Source: Ascaris suum
Taxonomy: Eukaryota > Nematoda > Chromadorea > Rhabditida > Ascarididae
Assembly: GCA_013433145.1 (NCBI GenBank)
Contig: CM024179.1
Location: 7,165,300-7,229,299 of the forward strand
Direction of reading: 5' to 3'
DNA: 64,000 bases
Shown: positions 1-28,285 of the stretch, piece after piece
Numbering within the stretch: the first letter of the stretch is position 1
Layout of the letters: the number at the start of each line of letters is the position of its first letter
Program-made: the position numbers and the translations under genes
Notes under the pieces: model-generated
What the model was told of the DNA's origin: nothing
What the model saw: only the letters and a program-made list of their open reading frames with translations
The model's database searches: none

Positions 1-204
1 ATTTTATGATGTTAACGATTAGCCGTTATTTGCAACAATAATTTAAAATATCGTTTGTATGATGAATGTAAATGATTTGACTTTGAATGTTGCGTTTTTC
101 CAGGATGTTGTGTGATGATTCTGATTGAATTGTTTATTCTCTGTCACATAAATCTGATTTTAAAAAATGATACAATTCTATCTTGTTGATTCACTATGAG
201 TCAG

Positions 205-293
205 GATTGAGTGAAGAGCTGGAGTTGTGGAACTCAAGTTTTGCAGTCTTAAGTGATTTGGCTGAGTGGTTGCTGGCTGACTACGAGATGGAG
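205..293 (+). CDS. Candidate internal exon, spectrin-repeat-like
   Basis: An open segment of 29 codons lies between a CAG acceptor (ending at 204) and a GAG/GTAAGG donor. It is acidic and predicted helical, with an ELW...L..LAEWLLADYE pattern that resembles spectrin-type repeats (W..L...L..WL). The gene would continue outside the window or in exons I could not find. The acceptor has a weak pyrimidine tract. The family idea rests only on the heptad-like pattern and could be wrong. Confidence 0.35.
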
Positions 294-1083
294 GTAAGGC
301 CTCAAAAAGTTAGAAGGCCGCAACTAGTACCTGAAATATTCAGCCGTCATATGAATCCAGGTTTTTCATTGATGAGGTTATTCGTTGATCGAAGATTGTA
401 ATTTATCAAATCTTCATAGTTGTGATATCTCAATTCTTTTGCCTATAAATTCTTTGCTGTATTCCAATAATTTTTCTCTATTCGTCTGCTTCTATAGTTA
501 ATTTCGCTTATTATTTTTATATATCAAGTCACGCAAACGTTGCATTTTTTTGTATTTTTGAAGGCAATTTGCTTGTCTTAAGACACGAAATATTTGCATT
601 ATGATTCTCTCATATATAGAATGTCGATGAAAAACGTTTCTCCTAAAATCACATATTAAATTTGCGTTTATATTGATTGAAGCATGTTAGTGACAAACGT
701 TTGGCAAAAAATTCTGTCAAAATCTTCATTTCTGATCAGTGGACTGAAACTCGATCTCTTTAGGTTTCTTGCAATTGGAATCCTATTTATCGATATGATT
801 GCATCTGTCAATTCGTATCATTGCATAAAATTGTTTGTATTACTGCTTATGTTTGCATTAATAGGTGAATGATAATTGTTGTGCAATCGCTAGATCACCT
901 TGGAATGGTTTTGAATATAGTAACTCATTTGCTAGCAATTCCTCTGATCTTTTAAAGTTTATTTACACCACTAATTACTTTTACTAGTAACCTCTGAATA
1001 AATCCGATCTGGTTATCTATTCCCTAAGTTCAATAATAAAAGTGAAAAAAGACGCTTTGAGAATCTGTACGAAGGCTTCTTAC
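294..1083. other. AT-rich sequence without recognised features
   Basis: Low-complexity AT-rich DNA. Short open frames occur on both strands but none has splice sites or a recognisable protein. Nothing else seen. Confidence 0.5.
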
Positions 1084-1233
1084 TTGTATTTCGTGCTCCA
1101 ACGTCGTAAGTCCTTCTGAAAATCTTGCTCTAATTTTCTTTGGTTCCCAAGCAGCAGTTAATGTTGTAACGCACTGAAAGTGTAGTCGCTGCAAGTCGAC
1201 CTCGTGGAGCCTTAATATGTCTTTCTTTCTCAC
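1084..1233 (-). CDS. Candidate exon, unidentified protein
   Basis: On the minus strand an open frame of about 50 codons, rich in charged residues (starting VRKKDILRLHEVDLQ, ending TTLEHEIQ), runs into a good donor CAA/GTAAGA at 1084/1083. A possible internal acceptor CACTTTCAG would start a shorter exon. The composition is protein-like, but I recognise no family. It may belong to a separate gene downstream of the menorin-like gene on the same strand. Confidence 0.3.
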
Positions 1234-3160
1234 AACTCGACCGGTTTCACATCAAAGGAAAACCTCATTGTGGCGAGGTTTATTCAAAAACGCTCATTGC
1301 TGCATCTTGTTGCTTTCTGTTGCCATGTAAATGACTAGTGAAGAACAGCTGTACGTTGTCGGCGAAATGTTCTTAAAACGAACGACAACACAATCATCGA
1401 TCATTAAACACATGGGCGGTGACACTACTTTGGGATATACACCTGGCAGCGTAATGGATTGCAAACAGTCTTCCACCTCAACGGCACAATCCTCATGATG
1501 AGGCTAAATTTACTCCGGAAGATTATTGGTTGATAATGAAAGCGAAAAGATAAGTTCCAGCAAGAAACGTTATCATCGAGCACTATTTCAAAAATTATCC
1601 AAGGCATTAACACTTTATCACAACTGGCTCTCATTCAGAAATGATAATTCCTCATGAGTTATGAAGTGTTGCATTCTGTGACTTCAACAGTGAGTTTACC
1701 GTTACTTCGTGCCATTCTCTTATTCTTCAACGACATTCGCCTATCCATCGGCCAATATATTCGAAATTCATTTGAATCAATTCAATGAATTTTAATTCAA
1801 AACTAGGAATAAATCTTTATTATTTATGGAAGCACATATAATGCATATATCACAGAACCAAAAGAAACAAAAAAAAATTATTCACGTATACACAAAAGTT
1901 TTTCATTTACGAACATTTTTGATGTTTCCATATCTAAAATATGCAAATTTTATTTATATTTCTATCATGCAAATTCGATCGCCTATTCGATTGGAGCTAA
2001 CAAAACAAATCGCATACAAATATCTTTGGCAAAAATATCATTTCAGCAAACGAATTAATAACGTAGATTTATCGAATATACGAAAGAGAGAATCAACAAT
2101 GACTTCAACACATATAAACTAGCACCAATTTGAGGGGAACAATACAATAATATGTAAATTTAAAGATTTATTAAGAGTCTAACAATTTTAATCGTCTTCT
2201 TTTCGATGAATCTATGAAGTTTTTAGAGGAATGCAATAAATTGCAATAATAACTAAAATGCTTGTGCAATAAATTAAATACCTTTGTTTAAAAAAAACAC
2301 AAATTAAATGAGCAGCTTTCATCCGCAAAAAAAAACATACTTGAACTATTAGTAGTACTAATAAGTCAAATAGAAATGTGGAAAAGAAATTATTCAATAT
2401 CCTTAATTTATTTTTTTACTTATTTATTTATTTGTTTGTTTATTTATTTACTGGCTTTGTTATTTCCTCATTTCAATATTCGAAAGTGGGGAAACATATA
2501 GAAAAAACACTACCTGATAATAAAATATTGACAAAAAACTGACATATGATATTATTTATCAACCAATAAACAAACTAATATACGTATAGTAAACATTTTA
2601 TTTAAGGCGTTCCTTGCAAGAATCAAACAAAAAATCGCTTTATTTCAGCAAAAATTAGCCAAAAATTAGTCCACTGTAGCAATTTTCGAATCAACCAACT
2701 GAAGAGTTCTTAGCGAATTAAAGATTTTTAAAAAAATGCCTATGGTACTACGTGAGTTTAATGCAATAATAAATTTTTCTTGTCGATCGCAGAAAGACCT
2801 TCAGCGGGGATATTTTTTTAAAAACATATTAATCTGTAGGTTGAAATTAATGATGGTAAATGAATTTCAATTCTGATATTGAATTATAATGAAATGTAAA
2901 TAGAACAGATCATACATTTGGCAAGGTTGCATCTTTATTCGATGCTTTAGAGCAATATCAATTGTTTCAAAACAACGGTGATATATTATGATGGTAATCG
3001 AGTAAGAAGACGTTTCAAATTGAAGAAACTTTACTGAGGTAATCGAAAGGCTTGAAATTCTTCTGCTTCCTTCGAAGAAATACATCAGCTGAGGAAACGA
3101 TGTGGACACTGAAGACAGTTAATTGGCACCAAATTCCAGTGATAGTCCATTTGATTATGG
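1234..3160. other. Intergenic, no supported feature
   Basis: Between about 1290 and 1640 the minus strand has two overlapping open frames of 60-69 codons that may be decayed coding sequence, but no family is recognisable. The remainder is AT-rich, with a TTTA/TTTG simple-repeat run near 2408-2451. The 3' UTR and poly(A) signal of the menorin-like gene should lie below 3161. Confidence 0.4.
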
Positions 3161-19081
<15,921 letters not shown>

Positions 19082-22000
19082 CGGCTTGAAGGGATCGTGT
19101 TCACAATCGGGATTGCCCACTCCGATATGTTAATTACGACTCTGATTCATTTGAATATCGCAGAGTGTCACTCACTTGGGGGGCCAAGCTTCAAAGATAG
19201 CGCTCCACTCAAACAATGCAACGATTCACGCGTTGTTCGGCTGCAATTTGAGAAACTGCCATTTGCATGAAGTTAGCAATTTGCAATGCACAATGCAAGA
19301 ATAACACAAGGTCGATAACCTATCGATGAGAACAGGTAGGTAGAGTTGAGCAAATTCTATTGCGCTTTGCAAGGAAGCATTTTCTGCAAATTTTAAATTT
19401 CAGAAGTATGGAATTTAAGATATTTTGATGCAATTCAGAGTAAATTCTTATGTTTATCATTGCACCATTTTTTAAAAGAAATATCAGTCGGCTGGGAAAG
19501 TTATCATACTCTTTAAAATAGTGAAACAGTAAAAGAAGGCGTTGTTTTAAAAGTAGTGATTGAAGTTTGTTGTGAATGTATAGCCATATTGAAGAGATTG
19601 GATATCAAAAAGCGTGCAGTGGGCAAAATCGATGTGAAGAATGTTATGACATACAAGGAAATCAATACTTCAATAGCTTCATTTAAATTTGACTCTAATA
19701 TTTAAATGGACCCTATGAATTTTTAAGACAATAAATTAGAAATGCTACCCGAACGGATAAAGAAATATTGAATACGACCACACAAAAAAAGATAAATAAT
19801 AAAAAATAAGTAGCCCTTTGGATTAACGAATTTTCACTTTTTTGTCATGATACGCAAAAAAAGAAGGAAAATATCAACATTTTTCAGAACTTCTTGAACA
19901 ATTCGGGCATGATTCGCAAACTTTTAGGCGTAACCCAAAAAAACCAGCCTTGAAAGCCCAAAATAGATAATGGTAGATATTGGGATGATGGAGACCTAAG
20001 GTCATACCAATGTAATTTATTGCAACCCCAAATCTGTAATTTCGCTTAGGTGAGCTGTAATTAGTGATGAGGGCGGCAAAAATGTGAACGGTGACATTGA
20101 TCTTGAGAACAAAAAAATAAAATTTCTTAAAATGAACATTTGATTACTGCATTTGAGTTGAACTTTTTTGAACGATTCATTCTCATTGTAAATAATATGA
20201 GAAAATTTCCAGTGTAATTCTTTTATACTTTGTATTAATTTTGTACACTTAAAATTTAATTGAATTTTTAAAATTCTTTGAAGAAAAATTCCAATGCCAC
20301 AAAGTTTTTAGTGAAATATTTTTAGGGGGTTAACCATTTGAGGGGATAATCATTTTGGGGGGCTAACCATTTTTCGATTCAAAAATCCGTTCACAAAACG
20401 AGCTAAACGCCAATGAATAACGCATGATGAGTGTTTACGAGGCCCACCAATCAACGAGTAAAGAAACTTTCATTGCTTGAGCATAGTATGTCGGCGTGTA
20501 AACCGAACGTGACATTTTCCTAGAAAACAAACGTCCGATTGCGCGATTTATCTCATAAACGAACTATTCACCAATGTTAATAGAGTCGATATGCAACAAC
20601 TTTCGAGTAACCTAAATAGTTCTTATTACTTGTGTAGTGCCCAGTCTGTTATGGAATATGAATTTGTTAGACTGTGACCGAGCCTCAAATGATATATCAT
20701 TGTTTTCTTTTACACAAAAGAAATTTTTCACTTCCGATTACAAGTTAAATAATAACTGTGGTTCTGCAATAGGAGTACTCCTACTGAAAGAGAGCCCTAC
20801 TGAAAGCTAGGGTCAACGATCCCTGTTTTGTAAACCTTAATGATCGGTGTTTTCACCTTTCGTCGGTTTATTGGTGGTTTTTTACTAGGTTTATAACTTG
20901 CAATAACTAAAGCTAATAGAGCAATTCGGTTGCTTTTTTTCGCCCTTTTCTTTAAGTTGTGAGAAACAAAGAAGGGTTTTAGTGAGGCGAGAGAAAATAT
21001 TGAAAGTATTAATACTGTTCTATAATTGGCTAATCATGACGAATTAGAATATGCTTATGCAATAAATTTATCGCATTTTAATAAGCAAAATAAAGTAGTC
21101 AAATAAAAAACAAATAACTTACATATTCATCACAATTTAGATATTTCATATTCTTTGCTTTATACTGCCAAAGAAACATGACGTTGTTTACTTCTTAGAA
21201 AACGTTAACGCAATTACAGTATTTTAATAGTTATCAGTTAATATATCCTAACGTAAGTGTTAACAAAGTTGTCAGATCTCATCAGAGATCTATCTGAAAT
21301 TTGCTATGAAACTATAAAACATGATCTATCACAGATAATAAATGAACAACAAATTGAATGATTTTTCAATATATTTTGTCGAAGGTAATACATAGGTGTG
21401 TGTGTTTTTTTAGGCAAGTTTATAAAATTGGTCAAAGCATTCTTCTAATATGACGCACAAATTTTGTTGCTTTTGCGATGTTTCATTCGATCAGAGTGTA
21501 CGCAAATTGTTGATTTGTATTGCGGTTGAGTGCACGCAAAACCACAATCCACAATTCATTTCGTAAACGCGCATATTGATTATGGGTAAAAAGCATACGT
21601 GAAGCAAATGCACAATCATAGCATTTTCAACATCACATCAATATACTGTTGTATGCTATCTATTAGCAGTTACTTTTAATATACAGATATTGCGAAGGCG
21701 CTTTTCAATTAATGATTGAAAGCAGGGGTTTTCTCGAAAAAGTAATCTTTTTTCGATTCAATAACGAAGGAAAAAAACTGTCGTTATATTAGTGATTACG
21801 ATGCTTTCAGCGATGCTCTCTTACAAGCGCTGACAAAGCAACTTTAAGCATAATTGACTTGTTAGGCGTTCAATTAGGCTGTAAAAGAGTGAGATGGCAA
21901 AGAAATGAAAGAACTTGTCGATCAATCAGATGCTTTCTAAGCGAACGTTTTCAAACAGTTTTATGTTATTTGATTCCTTTAAGAGACAAAGAGAAATTTC

Positions 22001-23853
22001 GTAAATTATCGAAATATTGCAGCAGTGATTTTAATTTTCAATGCCCGAAAAAAATTTTACTCTTTCTACTCTGAAAGAATTCAAAATAACCCGCAAAATT
22101 AATCACTATTTGCCCAGTGGAATTACTTTATGACACAAAATTAATCATCATGTACAAAAGTACATGATCACAGCATTCTCACGCAGATATATCTTCTGAC
22201 GCAGATATATCGATTTATTTATGTTATTTTTGCATGGAATATTGAAGCGTTCTATCTAAACATTTATTAGAGGCATGCCATACAACAAATAGAACCAAAT
22301 TTTAATTTATTATATTACCTTTGAAATTTCTTAACAGTTTCATAAACGATCAGAATTCTTCCCCCGGGAATATCTCTTCTTTTCAAGTAATCCCCCTTCA
22401 TTATCTTGTCCAACTAGCCTCTTTATCAATTACTTTTTCTCGTACTGTAGGTACTACCATTAAACTAACCGCATAAGTGTCTAATTTTTGCTGTGTAAAT
22501 ATACAAGGTTATTTTTGCGCAATGAAATGTGACCGATATATCAATGGACATTTCATCTCATCAAAGGCGAGTTTTTTTTTTGTGAATTGAAGCCATAAAC
22601 CTTTCAAATTGTGCTTCAGTCGATATATGTAGTAGTGCGGAAAAGCATACGTTGGATGCTGATTCAATTGCGAGTTTTGCAGCCAATCTCATTCAAGTAG
22701 AATTAATGAGTGAAACGTTTCGAGAGACATTTTCTTCTCAAATGCAATATTATTATTATTATTCTTTCGCCATTATAGTTTTGCCTATTCTATTACAGCA
22801 CATTAGTTGCATTTTCTGTTATAGTACTTCAGCTATATCTAATTATAATAAGAATTTATAAAGCATAAAATACTAGAATAGGACTGGCGAATTTTTATAG
22901 ATTTGTTTTGCAAATAGGTGCAAATTCAGCAACAACTTAAAATATCCGTAGAAATGGCAGCGACTGAGTTCATAGATCAGAAATGAAACTTGTACTTTAC
23001 TGAAGCGAACGACGTTTTTTTTCTATTCTCGGCTTTCATAACAACCGATTACATCATCAATGCATATAGGATATGAGCGAAAGCACAACTTCCCCGTTCG
23101 ATCAATGATCATCACCTATGATGAGAATTTTTTGTAAGTAAAAATAATTTTTTGGCAAATTAAATGAAAAAAGTTTTTTGCAAATTTCATCAATGATACG
23201 CCTATAAACTCATGAGGGAATAATGTGAGTTGTGTAAAACGGAAGAGCATAAAATATTGAAAGAGTAAATCGACACAACTATAAACGTGGGAAAAGCATT
23301 TATTATTGCAATAAATTCTAGCAACTCGAATATCTCTCATAGATATAGCGCGCAATGAACATTTCGCTTTTTAGAGTCGCGAAACGAAATTTTCAAAGAA
23401 AAAAAAAACTAAACGGCGAAGCAGCAGATTGGGATTAGTTTAATCCTTTAGAAAACGTTTTCGTTCATTTCAAAAAAGAACATCGATGAGCCTAGAGGAC
23501 AATCCCGTAGATTTCTTTTTGATGCCAACTTTGAAAATTTTTTTGCTTCAAATAAGAGAGTGACAAGTGAACTTTTATTCTATCAAATCGCTCTATTGAT
23601 GCGTTCATTGTAAACCTTTTTCGATTGAAATAGATCATTCAAAGTGATCATAATTAATTGGTATCGTCGATAAATATGTAGAAGAAATCTAGTAAATAAG
23701 TTATGCGCATAAATTTCTTATGATATTCGTACTTCATTACTAGTACTTAGATAAGGGCTTTAGCTGGATTTTCTAGAGCATTCTCAAGCATTGCTGCATA
23801 ATTTACCTCATAAACTTTCATACTCCCTAGTGTCAATATTTTTTTCACAGGCA

Positions 23854-23953
<100 letters not shown>

Positions 23954-25185
23954 CAGTGGCAATTTTTATAAGCACAAACATTAAGTAGATAAAAATAAAT
24001 AGAGTACTTTGAGAGCTGATATAATGTACGCGCTTTTGCGTTCGCTCAAGTGGTAAGCTAATTTGCTAGTCAGCAATAAAAAGTAAATATATAGAATATA
24101 GCACTCATATTTCAATTCATCCTACAACTCAAATAAGTCTTAAATAAAAGATTCGCTTTATTGCGGGCAGATGGCAAAAAAGAAGAACTGATCGATGTAA
24201 AATATAGACAATTTTTTTGCAGCTTCTAATATTCCTAGTTTGGAAATTGATGGATCAAAGTGTTGTAAAATATGGAAAAACATTCTATGGGGCGTATTAT
24301 ACCTATGAAATTTCGTTACTTTAGCTTAAGTAGCTTTCGAGATGAAATGCCAGTCGGCCTGCTGCTAGCATAAACATGCATCCATACAAATCACATCATC
24401 ATAAGGCATTTTTGCAAAGCAAGTTTTGAAAAGCGCGTAAGAAAGGCGAAAATTTTTGAGGTTTCAGGTGGGCTGAAATGCACGATCCACAAAATCGAAA
24501 CTTGGGGAAACATGGCCGATAGAATCGAGATAGCAGAGTGAAATTTTGAAATTTTTATAGACAACAAATAATTCGCAATATGCATTAATTGCATTAACAA
24601 CAACCTTGATTCTCATGACAAAGAAACATGCCATAAAATATATAGTACTGATTACAAAGTATAAAGTTGGTGTAAAATGCATTAGAAGTTAGAAAATTGA
24701 CGGTTATAATAGAAAACGGCACAAATTTAATAAAGCGAAGGGGTTATAGCGTCGTGCCTCTCGTTCCTAGTCTCGTTTATTGGAAAAGAAAGTCGTCAGA
24801 ATTTCGAGGAAAGCACGACTTATACGACTGTAGTATGTTATGTTGCTTATCAACGTTGAGGATAGAATGCTCTTTCTATGCTAAAGAAAATCAAACGAAA
24901 AAAGAGCATTAAAAATTTGAGTGAAAAATGTAGTTGTGGGATCATCCCTCTCTCACCTCCTTTAAAAAAGATCGTAGCAGATGCAGAAAATCTCGCAGCG
25001 AATATATTTGTTTGTTTTGTTGAAAAAAAAAAATGGAGAAAAGGATCAATTTGTGAATTAACTCTGGAACGGTTCAACAATGTAATTGTCGAAAATCATC
25101 AGAAAATTATTGCCCCATCCGAACTAGGTTGAAATAAACACAAGAAAATTCAAGGCATCCTATAAAATTCTGGGCGATCCGATCC

Positions 25186-25325
25186 GGCGAATGACCAGTG
25201 ATAGCTTGACTGATTTCACCGAATGATAGCTTGACCATCAATTGGTCGATCGGTCATGGCTATAGCCGGTCGATCCACGAAAGTGAATGAGTAAAAATCG
25301 ACCGGTCGAGCGAGTTCGGCTAATC
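25186..25325. repeat. Cluster of short direct and inverted repeats around GGTCGA
   Basis: Two copies of GATAGCTTGAC lie close together near 25200 and 25226. Several GGTCGA motifs in both orientations follow, including the 12-bp palindrome TCGACCGGTCGA at 25298-25309. Possibly a fragment of a palindromic non-autonomous element; no terminal repeats were defined. Confidence 0.4.
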
Positions 25326-27004
25326 GTATTTAAATAGGATGCTAGAATTAATTAGGCCGGTTTTGACATTAAGGCATATTAGAAAATAGGCAGCTGTGAT
25401 GGGCGACGAAGCATTTTTTCGGAGGTTCATCCATAGCTGGGACACACTTGGAAGCGCGTTTCTCTCTATGCACCTTCTTTCGGGTACCGCCCTCGAAGAT
25501 GCTCAAGCACCGCCCACAACACACGACACCCCCCTATAACATACGTATGGAAAACATCTGTCAGAAATGAGTAATTGTAGAATTTCTAAGCGTGCAATTA
25601 GTATCGCCGTCCGAACGACTGTTCCTGTAAATTCGCATTCATATGCCATGATGCATACACCAAAATGACTAAAAGGTGCTTATTTGCCAACTCACACAAG
25701 TCTATTCACCTTGTTGCAAGAGGTCAGTCCCGGCTCTTGAGTATGTAAATTAAGGGGGATTTTCGGACCGGTTATCCTAACTGATTTGTTGTTGTCATCA
25801 CTGATGGCTATTAAAACTAATAAGGGTATTCTCTTAATTTGGTTTTTTGTGCTTTTGTAAATATCATAGCTGCCCACAAATATTTTATCTATGTTATTAG
25901 AGTGGTTTATGTTTGTGTATATTATAGGGTGGTGCTTCTGTATGTTATAGGATCGTGTATTGGTGTTTATGTGTATATATGTACGTTATTTGTATGTATA
26001 TATAAGTATTTCTCCCTGTTTATTCGGTTGTCTTAACTTGGGGAGCATTGAATTTATAATCCGAAGTGATAGGACTTGGTAGGCGTTATGTTCACCAGAA
26101 GGTGGCATCGTAGGTACAAACTACCTCTCATCAATCAACTTTAAAAGAACTTTGAATTTTGAGGAGGGGAAAATTTGCATGCATTTGTATTCGGATCTTT
26201 ACCATATACCGATCGGATCATGAAAAAACAAATTGGTTAAAATATTAAAGCATTATTTTGTTTATTTATTTGTTTTGAGTAAGTTGCGTAAATTTTTTTC
26301 CGGATGGAATATAAGAAGCGATTGAAGTTATGTCCTCATTTAATCATTTTTCCCAAATTTTCTGCTACCATTATTGGCAAAGATTGATTGACGATCGTTG
26401 AAACTAAGCAAATAATAAATGAACTTGGAATATTTTATTATAATTGGAAACTTGGAAGTCGATTTCATTGTTGTCACAAATTTGTTCCGAATTGAATGCA
26501 ATTTCAACAACGGCAACAGGTTGACATCCCTTTAGGTAACATTGTAATTTTCCTTTGGTACCAACAATCAATTTGCATAATATCGAGGCATATTGTCCCG
26601 AAGACCGTATCCGAATAAGTAGACATATGCAGCAATAAAAGTTATCAAACAGTCACCATAATTCATTTGGTAAACTTTTAATCATCGTTTGCGTGCCTCA
26701 CACACCGTTTATTACCCGCTTCATATAATGTGCAACACATAAACATTTTCCTCTTTATTTATTTGAAGATGGCTCTTAAAAATTGCCAAATTTTAGGCTA
26801 TTTTTCATATGTGTTCATGATGTGAGAGATTCAGCCAAAAAAAAAACTGTGATGCAGCATCGTTTTCATGTCAGTCTAACTGTTTCAGCGTCGAATAAGG
26901 ATGGAATAACAGAGATTCGCGACAAATAACTGCATTTTTTTTGAAATGATTGTTTTTTCTGCCTTATTTTCGTATCCTAAAAAAATAACTCAAAAATTGT
27001 ATTT

Positions 27005-27119
<115 letters not shown>

Positions 27120-28126
27120 GAGAGTTCTTATAGAAGTATTATTCATATATAAAAATGCTTCGGAATATTTCATTCCTCTGAACGATCACATGATTTTTCT
27201 TCGCCGAAATATTCACTATTCTCATGACTTCATTTTAAAAAACGAGCATTCAATAAAATTCTTTTAATTAGGAAAAAACAGAGCAATTTTTTTTTGGTGA
27301 ATTTTGAATGAATGTTACAATGGGAACGTAAAACTTCAATTTTAAAGCGTTTGATAAGAATCTTTCAAATATTATGACTTAATGATGCGCATTGGTGGTA
27401 TTTTTATTGCTGCGCATTGAGATGAGAAAACCCCATTGTATACGTTTAATTACTCGAATAACGATTCAACAATTTGAATGGAACCCACATTTCTGAAGTG
27501 ATGAATAATTTTCAAATTTTATGTGAGCAGGATAAAAATTCAATTTCGCATTGTCCTACCTCATTTTGCCTTTTTGCCATCAATTTTTTTAGTAAGTATA
27601 GTTATGAGGAGAGTAATTTTCACTATACCTCCAGAAATCTTATTCTAGGAGAACGAGTATATAAGCGATAATTTTCCTAAACTCAGGTTTGTCATGACAG
27701 AAAATATTTAGTTATCTAAATCTTTAATGCATATTGCATGAGATATTTCGATTCATATAATATATAAAAGTTTAGATGAAATTTTCGCCATGATTAAATG
27801 ATTCATAGAGTTCTAAGAAATGCTTTCATATGACTCTAACAAATTCTTTGGAAAAATCTCGCTAAGATTGCTCCTTCTCCTGCAAAATAGCCGAAATAAA
27901 GGTGCACCTTACGAGATTGGCAATTGTTTCGCGAAATCTATTCATTGATGGGAAATCGTCCTTATTAATGTCACCTATAATATAATTACTGCAGAAAAAA
28001 AAACGTTGAAATAAAACTTTTCCTTGTACTCTTTAACAGCAGTGAATTAAATTTACAGGTGATCTCATAATGAAATTGATTGATTTTAATTTGAGAATAT
28101 ACGTCATGAAAATGCACTGATGCATT

Positions 28127-28285
28127 TTATAGTTTGCAACTTTCGCGCCAACTCATTGACGCTTTCAATAAAGGCAAAAATGCTGTTCCGTAAGAGTCAC
28201 ATATGGGAGTGTTGCCAAATTTTCTTCCAGTAAAAGCAATACCAGATCGTTCTACTACCAATAAGATGAGCGAAACGAGATTCAT
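28127..28285 (-). CDS. Candidate small secreted peptide, 52 residues
   Basis: An ATG at 28285 opens MNLVSLILLVVERSGIA, which resembles a signal peptide. A 35-residue mature part with two cysteines about 21 residues apart follows, then a stop. There is no homology I can name, no dibasic-flanked repeat peptides and no flanking splice sites that must be used. It may be a chance frame. Confidence 0.25.
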   Translation of the reverse strand: MNLVSLILLVVERSGIAFTGRKFGNTPICDSYGTAFLPLLKASMSWRESCKL

